DNA of 13,698 nucleotides from positions 1 through 13,698 of the forward strand of contig CAZDAR010000058.1 of NCBI GenBank assembly GCA_964503665.1, in the 5' to 3' direction. Both the position numbers and the translations under genes were made by a program. The stretch is from 40-80 sp964503665 (lineage in GTDB: Bacteria > Bacteroidota > Bacteroidia > Flavobacteriales_D > Crocinitomicaceae). The notes beneath the pieces were generated by a model that saw only the letters and a program-made list of their open reading frames with translations, was not told the DNA's origin and made no database searches. The first letter of the stretch is position 1, and each line of letters opens with the position of its first letter. Below, piece after piece: positions 1 to 6,477 of this stretch.

Positions 1-100
1 ACACAATTTGCAATAAATCATTAAAAAAGTGCGCCATACAAATGGCGAAAAGTATTGGATATGCCGTCGATGAATCTTCCTTAGTCAGAATCGTTTGCAT
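1..100 (-). CDS. MFS transporter, fosmidomycin-resistance (Fsr)-like, N-terminal 33 codons only
   Basis: Seen: an open frame starts with ATG at 98-100 on the minus strand and runs without a stop off the left edge (33 codons). After a short polar leader it reads YPILFAICMAHFFNDLLQIV. The pattern of a small hydrophobic stretch followed by H-x-x-N-D-x-x-Q is the first-helix signature of the Fsr branch of the major facilitator superfamily, whose E. coli member has a comparable SHLLNDMIQ segment. Fsr-type proteins are 12-helix inner-membrane efflux carriers. The ATG lies 6 bp after the stop of the upstream membrane-protein gene, so the two are probably co-transcribed and translationally coupled. 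There is no Shine-Dalgarno sequence in the A/T-rich spacer. The family call rests on about 20 residues; the rest of the protein is outside the window. Confidence 0.62.
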   Translation of the reverse strand, partial: MQTILTKEDSSTAYPILFAICMAHFFNDLLQIV

Positions 101-106
101 TTTATT

Positions 107-574
107 TTACTTTATTTTTTTCATGATACGTTTAAGAAAAATAGCACCAACAATACAACCAATCATGGATCCAACAAACATAAAGCTAATGATTTGAAGA
201 TTTTCCATAGGATACTGCAATTTTATATGCTCTCCTATTTGAGATTGACTTTCAGCATAAAACTGACGTATATTAAAGATACGAATACCTCCAAAAATCA
301 TCATGGAAATAATCATCGATAAATACATGTATTGCGTGTGCTTTCCTTTTGTTTGAAAAAGAAAACTAGTAAGAGCAACCAATAATGGAATAAAAGCAAA
401 TGTTATTGCAAATAAAAGACGTAAACGAAAAGGGGTTTTCATATCAGTCACCGTAACGGGAATATGATTTAGCAGTACATCAACTAACTTCTCAAAATAG
501 GGATAAACCCAATAAGCAATTCCAAATAAAAGAATACTAATTAATGGAAAAATGATCCAAGATTTTAATTTCAT
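107..574 (-). CDS. four-helix integral membrane protein of unknown function
   Basis: A 155-residue protein that I do not recognise. Hydrophobic segments at about residues 6-27, 52-74, 82-102 and 128-150 predict four transmembrane helices. A polar loop follows the first helix, and a short lysine/arginine-rich tail (LKRIMKKIK) suggests a cytoplasmic C terminus. No catalytic motif, cysteine pair or metal-ligand pattern is evident. It starts with ATG at 572-574, 21 bases downstream of a promoter-like box on the same strand, and it is the first gene of a unit continuing into the Fsr-like transporter 6 bp downstream. An accessory role to that transporter is possible but is inference from position only. 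Confidence 0.7.
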   Translation of the reverse strand: MKLKSWIIFPLISILLFGIAYWVYPYFEKLVDVLLNHIPVTVTDMKTPFRLRLLFAITFAFIPLLVALTSFLFQTKGKHTQYMYLSMIISMMIFGGIRIFNIRQFYAESQSQIGEHIKLQYPMENLQIISFMFVGSMIGCIVGAIFLKRIMKKIK

Positions 575-594
575 CTAACTAATTTTAAAGAATA

Positions 595-622
595 CAAAAT
601 TAAGAATAATAAAAAACTACAA
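595..622 (-). promoter_or_regulatory. Bacteroidota-type promoter for the membrane protein/transporter operon
   Basis: On the minus strand a TTG (620-622) is followed after 17 bases by TAATTTTG (595-602), matching the Bacteroidota primary sigma pattern TTG/TAnnTTTG. It would start transcription near 588, giving a leader of roughly 14 nt before the ATG at 574. Such motifs occur by chance in A/T-rich DNA, so position is the main support. Confidence 0.45.
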
Positions 623-848
623 ACAGCTTAAAAAATAGATAACGTAAAATTATTTCGACACATCACTCTACTTCTTCACTTTCAGTTGGATCAGATTTCA
701 AGTAGCTATAAATATCTTAGCAATAGAAGAATTACAGCCAGCCAATGAAAATCAATGTATTACATACTGTATTATTCATAATCACTTTAAATTTCTAAAA
801 GTTTTAATTTTATTTCCATTTTTTTCAGGTGAATTAATTATATTTTTT

Positions 849-856
849 TATGTTTG
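849..856 (+). promoter_or_regulatory. -7 element (TATGTTTG) before the 63-residue membrane protein
   Basis: TATGTTTG is an exact match to TAnnTTTG and lies 26 bases before the ATG at 883. No TTG is present at the expected upstream distance, so only the downstream half of the promoter is supported. Confidence 0.35.
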
Positions 857-882
857 TAACATATAAGATAATTTAAAAAGTT

Positions 883-1074
883 ATGAGTTCATACGATATA
901 TTTTGGGCATTGGGTAATGGAACAGAGAATTTTCTAGCGATATTCTATGATCATATAGTACGCTATTTTAATTTCTTTTTACTTTTCTTTGGTTTTGCCG
1001 CATTCATTTATTGGATGATTTGGCAAAGTAAGCTTATTAAAAAAGCTGATAACGATCCAAATCAACTAAAGTAA
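883..1074 (+). CDS. small single-pass membrane protein (63 aa)
   Basis: A 63-residue protein with one strong hydrophobic segment at about residues 29-49 (FNFFLLFFGFAAFIYWMIW) and a short charged tail. The helix with aromatic ends (F-x-Y-W-M), followed by a lysine/aspartate tail, resembles the short Flavobacteriia proteins grouped as DUF6341. That resemblance is from memory and weak at this length. The gene stands alone: a TAnnTTTG box lies 26 bases upstream and a textbook intrinsic terminator begins 20 bases after the stop, so it is expressed as its own unit. This argues that the short frame is a real gene. No Shine-Dalgarno sequence is visible. Function unknown. Confidence 0.72.
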   Translation: MSSYDIFWALGNGTENFLAIFYDHIVRYFNFFLLFFGFAAFIYWMIWQSKLIKKADNDPNQLK

Positions 1075-1093
1075 TCCGTTTTTATAGTTATTG

Positions 1094-1120
1094 AGCCGTT
1101 TTTTAAACGGCTTTTTTTTT
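1094..1120 (+). terminator. intrinsic terminator
   Basis: A perfect 8-bp stem AGCCGTTT/AAACGGCT (1094-1101 and 1105-1112) with a 3-nt loop is followed by an unbroken T tract to 1120. It closes the 63-residue membrane protein gene. Confidence 0.88.
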
Positions 1121-1131
1121 GCTCAAAACAC

Positions 1132-1162
1132 TTGATTTGTCAAATTAAAGTGGTTATTTTTG
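1132..1162 (+). promoter_or_regulatory. Bacteroidota-type promoter for the DinB-family gene
   Basis: TTG at 1132-1134, a 20-base spacer, then TATTTTTG at 1155-1162 match the Bacteroidota promoter pattern. The predicted start near 1168 would leave a leader of about 20 nt before the ATG at 1190. It sits just after the terminator of the preceding gene, which fits an independent unit. Confidence 0.5.
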
Positions 1163-1189
1163 AGAAAATGAAAAGCTAAATAACAATCT

Positions 1190-1699
1190 ATGAAAATAGT
1201 AATCCCAGCGAATGAATATCCGAGCTCTTTCAAACATTACATTGATTTAGTAGAAGACGATGTTTTAACAGAATTGGAAGAGCAATTAAATTCTTATGTG
1301 GAATTTGTACGAAGCATTCCTGAAGAAAAGGAACTATATCGATATGCTCCTAAAAAATGGACGGTTAAAGAAGTTATCGGCCACAATACTGACACAGAAA
1401 GAGTAAAAATGGATTGTGCCTTCCGAATCGCACGTGACGAAAAGGCTCCCATTCCTGGTTTCGATGAAGATGCGTATGTAATAGCAACAGATTTTAATTC
1501 TAGGGAAATGGATGACTTAATAAACGAATTCATACACGTTCGAAAAAGTGGAATTGCATTATACAAATCATTGAGAGAGGAGGATTTAAGGAGAATAGGA
1601 ACGGCTTCTAATAAACCTATTAGCGCAAGAGCTTTATTCTACTTTTTAGTGGGACACATTAGACACCATGAACAGATTTTGATAGAACGTTATTTATGA
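1190..1699 (+). CDS. DinB_2-family (DinB/YfiT-like) putative metal-dependent protein
   Basis: A 169-residue, largely helical protein. It carries the DinB superfamily signature: KWTVKEVIGHNTDTER at about 56-71, with His65 in the W-[ST]-x-x-E-x-x-x-H-x-x-D-x-E-R segment, and GHIRHHEQIL at 155-164 with His156, His159 and His160. In the family three histidines bind a divalent metal (Zn or Ni) on a four-helix bundle; members include bacillithiol S-transferases and many with no known substrate. Length is typical. It has its own promoter and no operon partner. The substrate cannot be told from sequence. The fold call is firm, the biochemical role open. Confidence 0.85.
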   Translation: MKIVIPANEYPSSFKHYIDLVEDDVLTELEEQLNSYVEFVRSIPEEKELYRYAPKKWTVKEVIGHNTDTERVKMDCAFRIARDEKAPIPGFDEDAYVIATDFNSREMDDLINEFIHVRKSGIALYKSLREEDLRRIGTASNKPISARALFYFLVGHIRHHEQILIERYL

Positions 1700-1731
1700 T
1701 AACGACAGTCATAATTACCATTAAAGAACTT

Positions 1732-1757
1732 CACTAACAACCTAGTGGCGTTTTCTT
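1732..1757 (+). terminator. possible weak terminator after the DinB-family gene
   Basis: CACTA (1732-1736) pairs with TAGTG (1743-1747) around a 6-nt loop, followed after GCG by a TTTTCTTTTT run. The stem is only 5 bp, so this is a weak candidate placed where a terminator would be expected. Confidence 0.35.
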
Positions 1758-1767
1758 TTTCAATTAA

Positions 1768-2598
1768 TTATATCTGACCTTCAGAAACGTACACGCCATC
1801 TTTGTATATTTTCACTTTGAAGAGAATACCATCACTGTCGTATTGATATAACTTTCCATCATACAAACGACCGTTTTTGAAAACGCCATCTTGAAGAATG
1901 TCGTCTTTTTCGTTATAAACCTTATTGTATCCATTAGGGTTAAATTTCCCATTCTTTACTTTTGGATTTATAACAATTGGCGCCAAATTATTTCCATTAT
2001 TAGTTAAGGCTTCTTGCGCTTTAACCGGTGTGTTTGCCGATTTTAATTGCTCATTATTACCGACTTCATTTTTTCTAAATTCTTTAGAGACAACTCCGTT
2101 ATAGGATGAGTAAGCTAGTTCTACATTACCATATTTATCGTAATGACTAATTTCTCCATTTTCAATTCCCTGATAAAATTCACCCGTATACATCAATAGT
2201 CCACTATCATAAAACTTAGAGATAATACCATCATATTTACCATACAGAAAATTTCCAGACTCAATTAAAAGTCCTCCATTATTGAATTTCTTAAAGAATC
2301 CGTGGGGTTTATTATTTTGATAGTTTCCAATGAATAAAGGTGTCTTTCCATCCAGGTGGTATTTTATCCAAGTTCCGTTTCGTTTACCTTTCTTGTATTG
2401 TCCTTCCATAACACGATTATCGTTCGGATAATGAGCGGAAGGAATATCTTTACCAAAATAAATCCATCTGCCGGTTTTATTTCCTTCTTTATCAAAATGA
2501 TTCGTATTTACACTTGTCGCATCTTTATCATTTACAGGAATAAAAAATGTACCAGTTATAAAAAATGAAAAAGCAAGTTTTACAATTAAGTCTATCAT
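1768..2598 (-). CDS. exported MORN/YwqK-type repeat protein
   Basis: A 276-residue protein. An N-terminal hydrophobic segment (about residues 3-20) looks like a signal peptide or anchor. From about residue 35 it contains degenerate repeats of about 20-24 residues built on G-x-W/F-x-x-Y and E-G-x-Y-x-x-G-K-x-x-G motifs (for example MEGQYKKGKRNGTWIKYH and FIGNYQNNKPHGFFKKF). These are MORN-like repeats as in YwqK/PF07661 proteins, common in Bacteroidota. A low-complexity linker interrupts them at about 180-220 before two final repeats. I chose the ATG at 2598. The frame extends 5 codons upstream to a TTG at 2613, which would put tyrosines ahead of the signal peptide and is less likely. Role probably envelope-associated scaffolding or binding; the partner is unknown. 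It follows the threonine dehydrogenase gene on the same strand by under 90 bp. Confidence 0.78.
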   Translation of the reverse strand: MIDLIVKLAFSFFITGTFFIPVNDKDATSVNTNHFDKEGNKTGRWIYFGKDIPSAHYPNDNRVMEGQYKKGKRNGTWIKYHLDGKTPLFIGNYQNNKPHGFFKKFNNGGLLIESGNFLYGKYDGIISKFYDSGLLMYTGEFYQGIENGEISHYDKYGNVELAYSSYNGVVSKEFRKNEVGNNEQLKSANTPVKAQEALTNNGNNLAPIVINPKVKNGKFNPNGYNKVYNEKDDILQDGVFKNGRLYDGKLYQYDSDGILFKVKIYKDGVYVSEGQI

Positions 2599-2685
2599 GT
2601 AGTAATAATTCAAATCGACCTACAAGGTAGATAATCTTTTTCTATTGGAATTTGTAAACTAATATTTGGAGAGTCTAAATGTATA

Positions 2686-3657
2686 TTAATTTAATTCTAT
2701 TGAAGATTCTCCAAATAGTTTAGAGGGATTTACGTGTTTAAGCATGACTTCTACCATCTTATCTAAATCATAACTTATTCTCCATTTCCAATCTTTTTGA
2801 GCATGTGAATCGTCAATTGAGTTAGGCCATGAATCTGCTATTTCTTGTCTAAAATCAACTTTATAATGAATGGAAAATGGTATTTTTCGATCAATTGCAG
2901 CTGCCAATTGCTTAGGTGTGAAACTAATACCTCCTAAATTATAGCTAGATCGAATTTTGATTGATTCCTTTGGCGCCTCCATTAATTGCAATGTTGCTCG
3001 TATCGCATCTTCCATATACATCATGGGTAAAGCGGTATCTTCCGACAGGAAAGAAGTGTATTCTCCATACTGTTTAGCATGGTAAAAAATATCTACTGCG
3101 TAATCGGTCGTTCCTCCACCAGGTAGACTTGTATGCGATATCAATCCTGGATAACGAATACTTCGAACGTCTACACCAAACTTGTTGAAATAATATTCAC
3201 ACCATCGCTCTCCAGCTTGCTTTGAAATACCATAGACCGTCGATGGATCCATTACTGTATATTGAGGTGTATTGTCTCTAGGTGTATTCGGTCCAAAAAC
3301 AGCGATAGAACTTGGCCAGAAAATCTGTTTAATATGTCCTTCTTTGGCTAAATCTAAAATAGTCAGCAAACCCTCCATATTTAGTTTCCATGCGAAGTCA
3401 GGTTTCTTTTCAGCAACAGCAGACAACAAGGCTGCTAGTATATAAACTTGAGAAAAAGAAGAGTTCATAATGTATTCGCGAACAGCCTCTCGATTCAAAA
3501 TATCCATTTTCACATAAGGTCCACCAACTAAACCAGCAGGACATTCTTCTCCTAAGTCCGCCGCCACAACATTGTCATTTCCGTGCTTTTCTCTTAAAGC
3601 ATTCACTAACTCTGTCCCAATTTGCCCACCTGCACCAATTACTAAAATCTTTTCCAT
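2686..3657 (-). CDS. L-threonine 3-dehydrogenase, SDR (NAD-dependent epimerase-like) type
   Basis: A 323-residue extended short-chain dehydrogenase/reductase. The Rossmann glycine motif GAGGQIG is at residues 8-14, the acidic AADL follows strand 2 at 32-35, the active-site serines WPSS lie at 114-117, and the catalytic pair YGISK (Tyr142, Lys146) is clear. The segment GGGTTDYAVDI (180-190), following RYPGLIS, is characteristic of the SDR-type threonine dehydrogenases known from Flavobacterium and animals rather than of UDP-sugar epimerases. These oxidise L-threonine with NAD+ to 2-amino-3-ketobutyrate, which 2-amino-3-ketobutyrate CoA-ligase then cleaves to glycine and acetyl-CoA. The length fits. 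A TATTTTTG box lies 29 bases upstream. It is divergent from the tyrosine-catabolism operon. This type is not homologous to E. coli Tdh. Confidence 0.85.
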   Translation of the reverse strand: MEKILVIGAGGQIGTELVNALREKHGNDNVVAADLGEECPAGLVGGPYVKMDILNREAVREYIMNSSFSQVYILAALLSAVAEKKPDFAWKLNMEGLLTILDLAKEGHIKQIFWPSSIAVFGPNTPRDNTPQYTVMDPSTVYGISKQAGERWCEYYFNKFGVDVRSIRYPGLISHTSLPGGGTTDYAVDIFYHAKQYGEYTSFLSEDTALPMMYMEDAIRATLQLMEAPKESIKIRSSYNLGGISFTPKQLAAAIDRKIPFSIHYKVDFRQEIADSWPNSIDDSHAQKDWKWRISYDLDKMVEVMLKHVNPSKLFGESSIELN

Positions 3658-3686
3658 GACCTATTTTGACCTTTAAATACAAATAT

Positions 3687-3694
3687 CAAAAATA
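3687..3694 (-). promoter_or_regulatory. -7 element (TATTTTTG) before threonine dehydrogenase
   Basis: On the minus strand 3694-3687 reads TATTTTTG, an exact TAnnTTTG match, 29 bases before the ATG at 3657. No TTG is found at the expected upstream distance. Confidence 0.35.
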
Positions 3695-3743
3695 GCTTTT
3701 TTTATTCATACGTGATTTTAAGTACCTTTTTTTTTCAATCATC

Positions 3744-3764
3744 TTGATTAAATTTTTGAATCAA
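3744..3764. promoter_or_regulatory. inverted repeat, possible operator
   Basis: TTGATT (3744-3749) and AATCAA (3759-3764) form a 6-bp dyad with a 9-bp A/T-rich spacer. It lies between the minus-strand -7 element and the plus-strand promoter, where a shared regulator could act. It could also be chance in A/T-rich DNA, and no regulator gene is adjacent. Confidence 0.25.
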
Positions 3765-3803
3765 TCTTTTTTACATTGCATAATAACTTCTTTTCGGTAT
3801 TAC

Positions 3804-3834
3804 TTGTTTTTAAACCCAAATAATTTTACATTTG
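3804..3834 (+). promoter_or_regulatory. Bacteroidota-type promoter for the hmgA-hppD operon
   Basis: TTG at 3804-3806, a 20-base spacer, and TACATTTG at 3827-3834 match TTG/TAnnTTTG exactly. Initiation near 3840 would give an unusually long leader of about 140 nt before the hmgA ATG at 3981. Confidence 0.55.
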
Positions 3835-3980
3835 TTACTATCAATTTTTAGTGCTATGTGGTTAGGTTTATTAGACTTTATCAATTTCCTTATTAAACGA
3901 AATCCAGAGTGATTTACTGACATCACCCTACTCAACAAGCAGTTATAAAAATAAAAAAATCAATTTAAATACTATTTATT

Positions 3981-5138
3981 ATGCCTTTTTATCACAAATT
4001 AGGAAAAATTCCACCTAAACGCCACTCACAGTTTAGAAAAGAAAACGGTGATTTGTACTATGAAGAACTATTCTGTACAGCTGGTTTTGCTGGAATGTAC
4101 ACCAATATGTATCACATTCATCGTCCGACAATGGTGAAGTCTTATGGGGAACGCTATTCTGTAGCACCTGTCATTGTCGACAATAATAACGTAAAACCAT
4201 ATCATCTGGATGGATTTCAAGTTCCTAAAGTAAAAGATTACTTAGAATCTCGAAAAATTGTTTTTGCCAATAGCGATACATATGTCGTATTAGCAGCACC
4301 AACGAATAAAACAATGGATTACTTCTACAAGAATACCGATGCGGATGAAGTAATATTCATACATGAAGGATCTGGTAAACTGAGAACTTTCTTAGGAAAT
4401 CTAGACTTTAAATATGGAGATTATTTAGTGGTTCCGAGAGGAACTATTTATCAAATTGAGTTTGACACAGAAGATAATCGTTTATTTATTGTCGAATCTA
4501 AAAGCCCTGTTTTCACACCGAAACGCTATCGTAATAACTTCGGACAATTATTGGAACATTCACCTTTCTGCGAAAGAGATTTTCGCCGTCCAGAGGAATT
4601 AGAATCCCATGATGAAAAAGGGGACTTCTTAATGAAAACGAAAAAGAACGACGAAATTATCGACATTACTTTTGCTGCTCACCCATTTGGTGTAGTTGGT
4701 TACGATGGTTATAACTTTCCGTATGCATTTTCTATTCATGATTTCGAGCCTATCACCGGAAGGATTCACATGCCACCACCAATTCATCAAACATTTGAAT
4801 CAGATGCCATGGTAATTTGTTCATTTGTACCGCGTTTGTACGATTATCATCCTTTAGCAATTCCAGCACCTTACAACCACTCGAATATCGATTCAGATGA
4901 GTTGTTGTATTATGTCGATGGTGATTTTATGTCTCGAAATGATATTAAACCTGGAAACATCACATTGCATCCTGCTGGATTCACACATGGTCCACAACCA
5001 GGAGCTGCTGAGCGTAGTATCGGTAAAAAAGAAACGAAAGAATTGGCCGTAATGGTTGATACTTTTAAGCCATTAATGGTGACAGAAGAAGCATTGAAGA
5101 TTTGCAATAACGATTATTATAAATCGTGGTTGGAATAA
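3981..5138 (+). CDS. hmgA: homogentisate 1,2-dioxygenase
   Basis: A 385-residue cupin-fold, non-haem iron dioxygenase. It opens the ring of homogentisate with O2 to give maleylacetoacetate, in the cytoplasm. Seen: the N-terminal FCTAGFAGMYTNMYHIHRP segment (31-49); the central VIFIHEGSGKLRTFLG cupin strand (124-139) and GDYLVVPRGTIYQI (146-159); and the C-terminal iron site, PYNH (His300), SDELLYYVDGDF (Glu307) and LHPAGFTHGP (His330, His336). In the human enzyme the iron ligands are His335, Glu341 and His371. Here the candidate glutamate is 7 residues after the first histidine rather than 6, as in a shorter bacterial branch of about 385 residues. The start ATG has no Shine-Dalgarno sequence. 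The gene precedes hppD by 70 bp. It is confidently a homogentisate-dioxygenase homologue, and the neighbouring hppD supports the substrate. Confidence 0.93.
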   Translation: MPFYHKLGKIPPKRHSQFRKENGDLYYEELFCTAGFAGMYTNMYHIHRPTMVKSYGERYSVAPVIVDNNNVKPYHLDGFQVPKVKDYLESRKIVFANSDTYVVLAAPTNKTMDYFYKNTDADEVIFIHEGSGKLRTFLGNLDFKYGDYLVVPRGTIYQIEFDTEDNRLFIVESKSPVFTPKRYRNNFGQLLEHSPFCERDFRRPEELESHDEKGDFLMKTKKNDEIIDITFAAHPFGVVGYDGYNFPYAFSIHDFEPITGRIHMPPPIHQTFESDAMVICSFVPRLYDYHPLAIPAPYNHSNIDSDELLYYVDGDFMSRNDIKPGNITLHPAGFTHGPQPGAAERSIGKKETKELAVMVDTFKPLMVTEEALKICNNDYYKSWLE

Positions 5139-5160
5139 TCAAAAAAAGAATTAATAGAAA

Positions 5161-5192
5161 ATAAATCAATAAATAAAAAATAAATCAATAAA
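5161..5192 (+). repeat. short tandem repeat between hmgA and hppD
   Basis: ATAAATCAATAAA occurs at 5161-5173 and again at 5180-5192 in the 70-bp spacer before hppD. It is A-rich and unstructured, and may simply keep the hppD initiation region open. Confidence 0.5.
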
Positions 5193-5208
5193 AAAAGAAA
5201 TTAAATTT

Positions 5209-6369
5209 ATGAGTGATCAATTAAAATCAGTAGAGTTTGGATTAGAGAAAATCTTCGAAGGCGCACAAGATTTCTTACCCATCATGGGGACTGATTATAT
5301 CGAGTTCTATGTGGGAAATGCCAAACAAGCAGCGCATTATTACAAAACTGCTTTCGGGTTTCAATCAGAAGCTTATGCTGGATTGGAAACAGGATTAAAA
5401 GACAGAGCTTCATACGTTATCAAACAAGATAAAATTCGTTTGGTATTAACAACAGCTTTAAATTCTCAGTCACCCATCGGTGAGCATGTGAAAAAGCACG
5501 GTGATGGTGTAAAAGTTATCGCGCTTTGGGTAGAAGATGCACGTAAGTCTTACGAAGAAACGACCAAAAGAGGAGCAGTATCTTTCATGGAACCTGTTGT
5601 TGAAAGTGATGAACATGGTGAAGTTGTTCGTTCTGGAATTTACGGTTACGGCGAAACGGTGTTTATCTTCGTTGAACGTAAAAATTATAAAGGAACATTC
5701 TTACCAAATTATGTAAAGTGGGAATCCGATTATAATCCAACAAGTGTCGGCTTAAAATATGTGGACCATATGGTAGGTAATGTTGGATGGAATCAAATGA
5801 ATGTTTGGGTAAAATGGTTTGAGGATGTGATGGGATTTGTCAATTTCCTTTCATTCGATGACAAGCAAATTACAACAGAATATTCTGCCTTGATGTCAAA
5901 GGTGATGTCCAATGGAAATGGACGAATTAAATTTCCTATCAACGAGCCAGCAGAAGGGAAGAAACGTTCACAAATTGAAGAATATCTTGATTTCTACGAA
6001 AGTGCAGGTGTTCAACATATTGCCGTTGCAACAGACGACATCATTAAGACCGTAGCTGAAATGAAAGCTAGAGGAGTTGAATTCTTGTCTGTCCCGCCAC
6101 AAGCGTACTACGATGATATCCCAAACCGATTGAAAAAACATATGTCTCGATTCAAAGAAGATATCAAAGAATTACAGAAGTTAGGAATTATGATTGATGC
6201 CGACGACGAAGGATATTTGTTACAAATATTCACTAAGCCCGTAGAAGACAGACCTACTCTATTCTACGAAGTAATCCAACGAATGGGAGCTCGTGGTTTT
6301 GGAGCAGGAAACTTCAAAGCGTTATTTGAGTCTATCGAAAGAGAGCAAGAAAAACGTGGAACTTTATAG
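5209..6369 (+). CDS. hppD: 4-hydroxyphenylpyruvate dioxygenase
   Basis: A 386-residue two-domain VOC/glyoxalase-fold enzyme. It converts 4-hydroxyphenylpyruvate and O2 to homogentisate and CO2, the step just before HmgA. The facial triad is visible: His187 in YVDHMVGNV, His270 in GVQHIAVATDDI, and Glu354 in LFYEVIQRMG. These correspond to His161, His240 and Glu322 of the Pseudomonas enzyme. The signature C terminus RGFGAGNFKALFESIEREQ (362-380) and QIFTKP (339-344) are intact. An N-terminal vestigial VOC domain covers about residues 25-155. Length is normal, start is ATG. It lies downstream of hmgA with no terminator between, and is followed by a strong terminator, so the two form a tight tyrosine/phenylalanine breakdown operon. 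No fumarylacetoacetase or maleylacetoacetate isomerase gene is in view. Confidence 0.96.
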   Translation: MSDQLKSVEFGLEKIFEGAQDFLPIMGTDYIEFYVGNAKQAAHYYKTAFGFQSEAYAGLETGLKDRASYVIKQDKIRLVLTTALNSQSPIGEHVKKHGDGVKVIALWVEDARKSYEETTKRGAVSFMEPVVESDEHGEVVRSGIYGYGETVFIFVERKNYKGTFLPNYVKWESDYNPTSVGLKYVDHMVGNVGWNQMNVWVKWFEDVMGFVNFLSFDDKQITTEYSALMSKVMSNGNGRIKFPINEPAEGKKRSQIEEYLDFYESAGVQHIAVATDDIIKTVAEMKARGVEFLSVPPQAYYDDIPNRLKKHMSRFKEDIKELQKLGIMIDADDEGYLLQIFTKPVEDRPTLFYEVIQRMGARGFGAGNFKALFESIEREQEKRGTL

Positions 6370-6390
6370 TCACACTTCTTTTTAAATTGA

Positions 6391-6430
6391 ATAAAAACCG
6401 GCAGAAAAGTCTCTGTCGGTTTTTATTTTT
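6391..6430 (+). terminator. intrinsic terminator of the hmgA-hppD operon
   Basis: A 14-bp arm ATAAAAACCGGCAG (6391-6404) pairs with CTGTCGGTTTTTAT (6413-6426), with a single G-T wobble, around a short loop. A T-rich tail follows. The A-rich 5' arm would also allow termination from the opposite strand. Confidence 0.88.
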
Positions 6431-6477
6431 ATATTTAGCTTCCATTTTTAAATAAGGGAAGAAACGAATTCATTTCA

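Larger units (their letters stand above)
575..882. other. intergenic region between divergent genes
   Basis: A 308-bp A/T-rich spacer between divergently transcribed genes. Apart from the minus-strand promoter-like box near its left end and the plus-strand box near its right end, I see no tRNA-like fold, no strong hairpin and no open frame with coding character. Confidence 0.5.
3658..3980. other. divergent promoter region between threonine dehydrogenase and hmgA
   Basis: A 323-bp gene-free region. It contains a minus-strand -7 element, an imperfect dyad in its middle, a full plus-strand promoter-like pair, and about 140 bp of leader for hmgA. I found no open frame with coding character and no recognisable riboswitch class in it. 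Confidence 0.55.

Noticed and set aside
95..322. Plus-strand open frame opposite the four-helix membrane protein gene
   Set aside because: It is Asn/Lys/His-rich with no domain, promoter or family resemblance. The minus-strand frame has clear transmembrane periodicity.
2686..3657. UDP-glucose 4-epimerase or similar sugar epimerase
   Set aside because: The fold is the same, but the GGGTTDYAVDI segment and overall pattern fit the SDR threonine dehydrogenases better, and no sugar-biosynthesis genes are adjacent.
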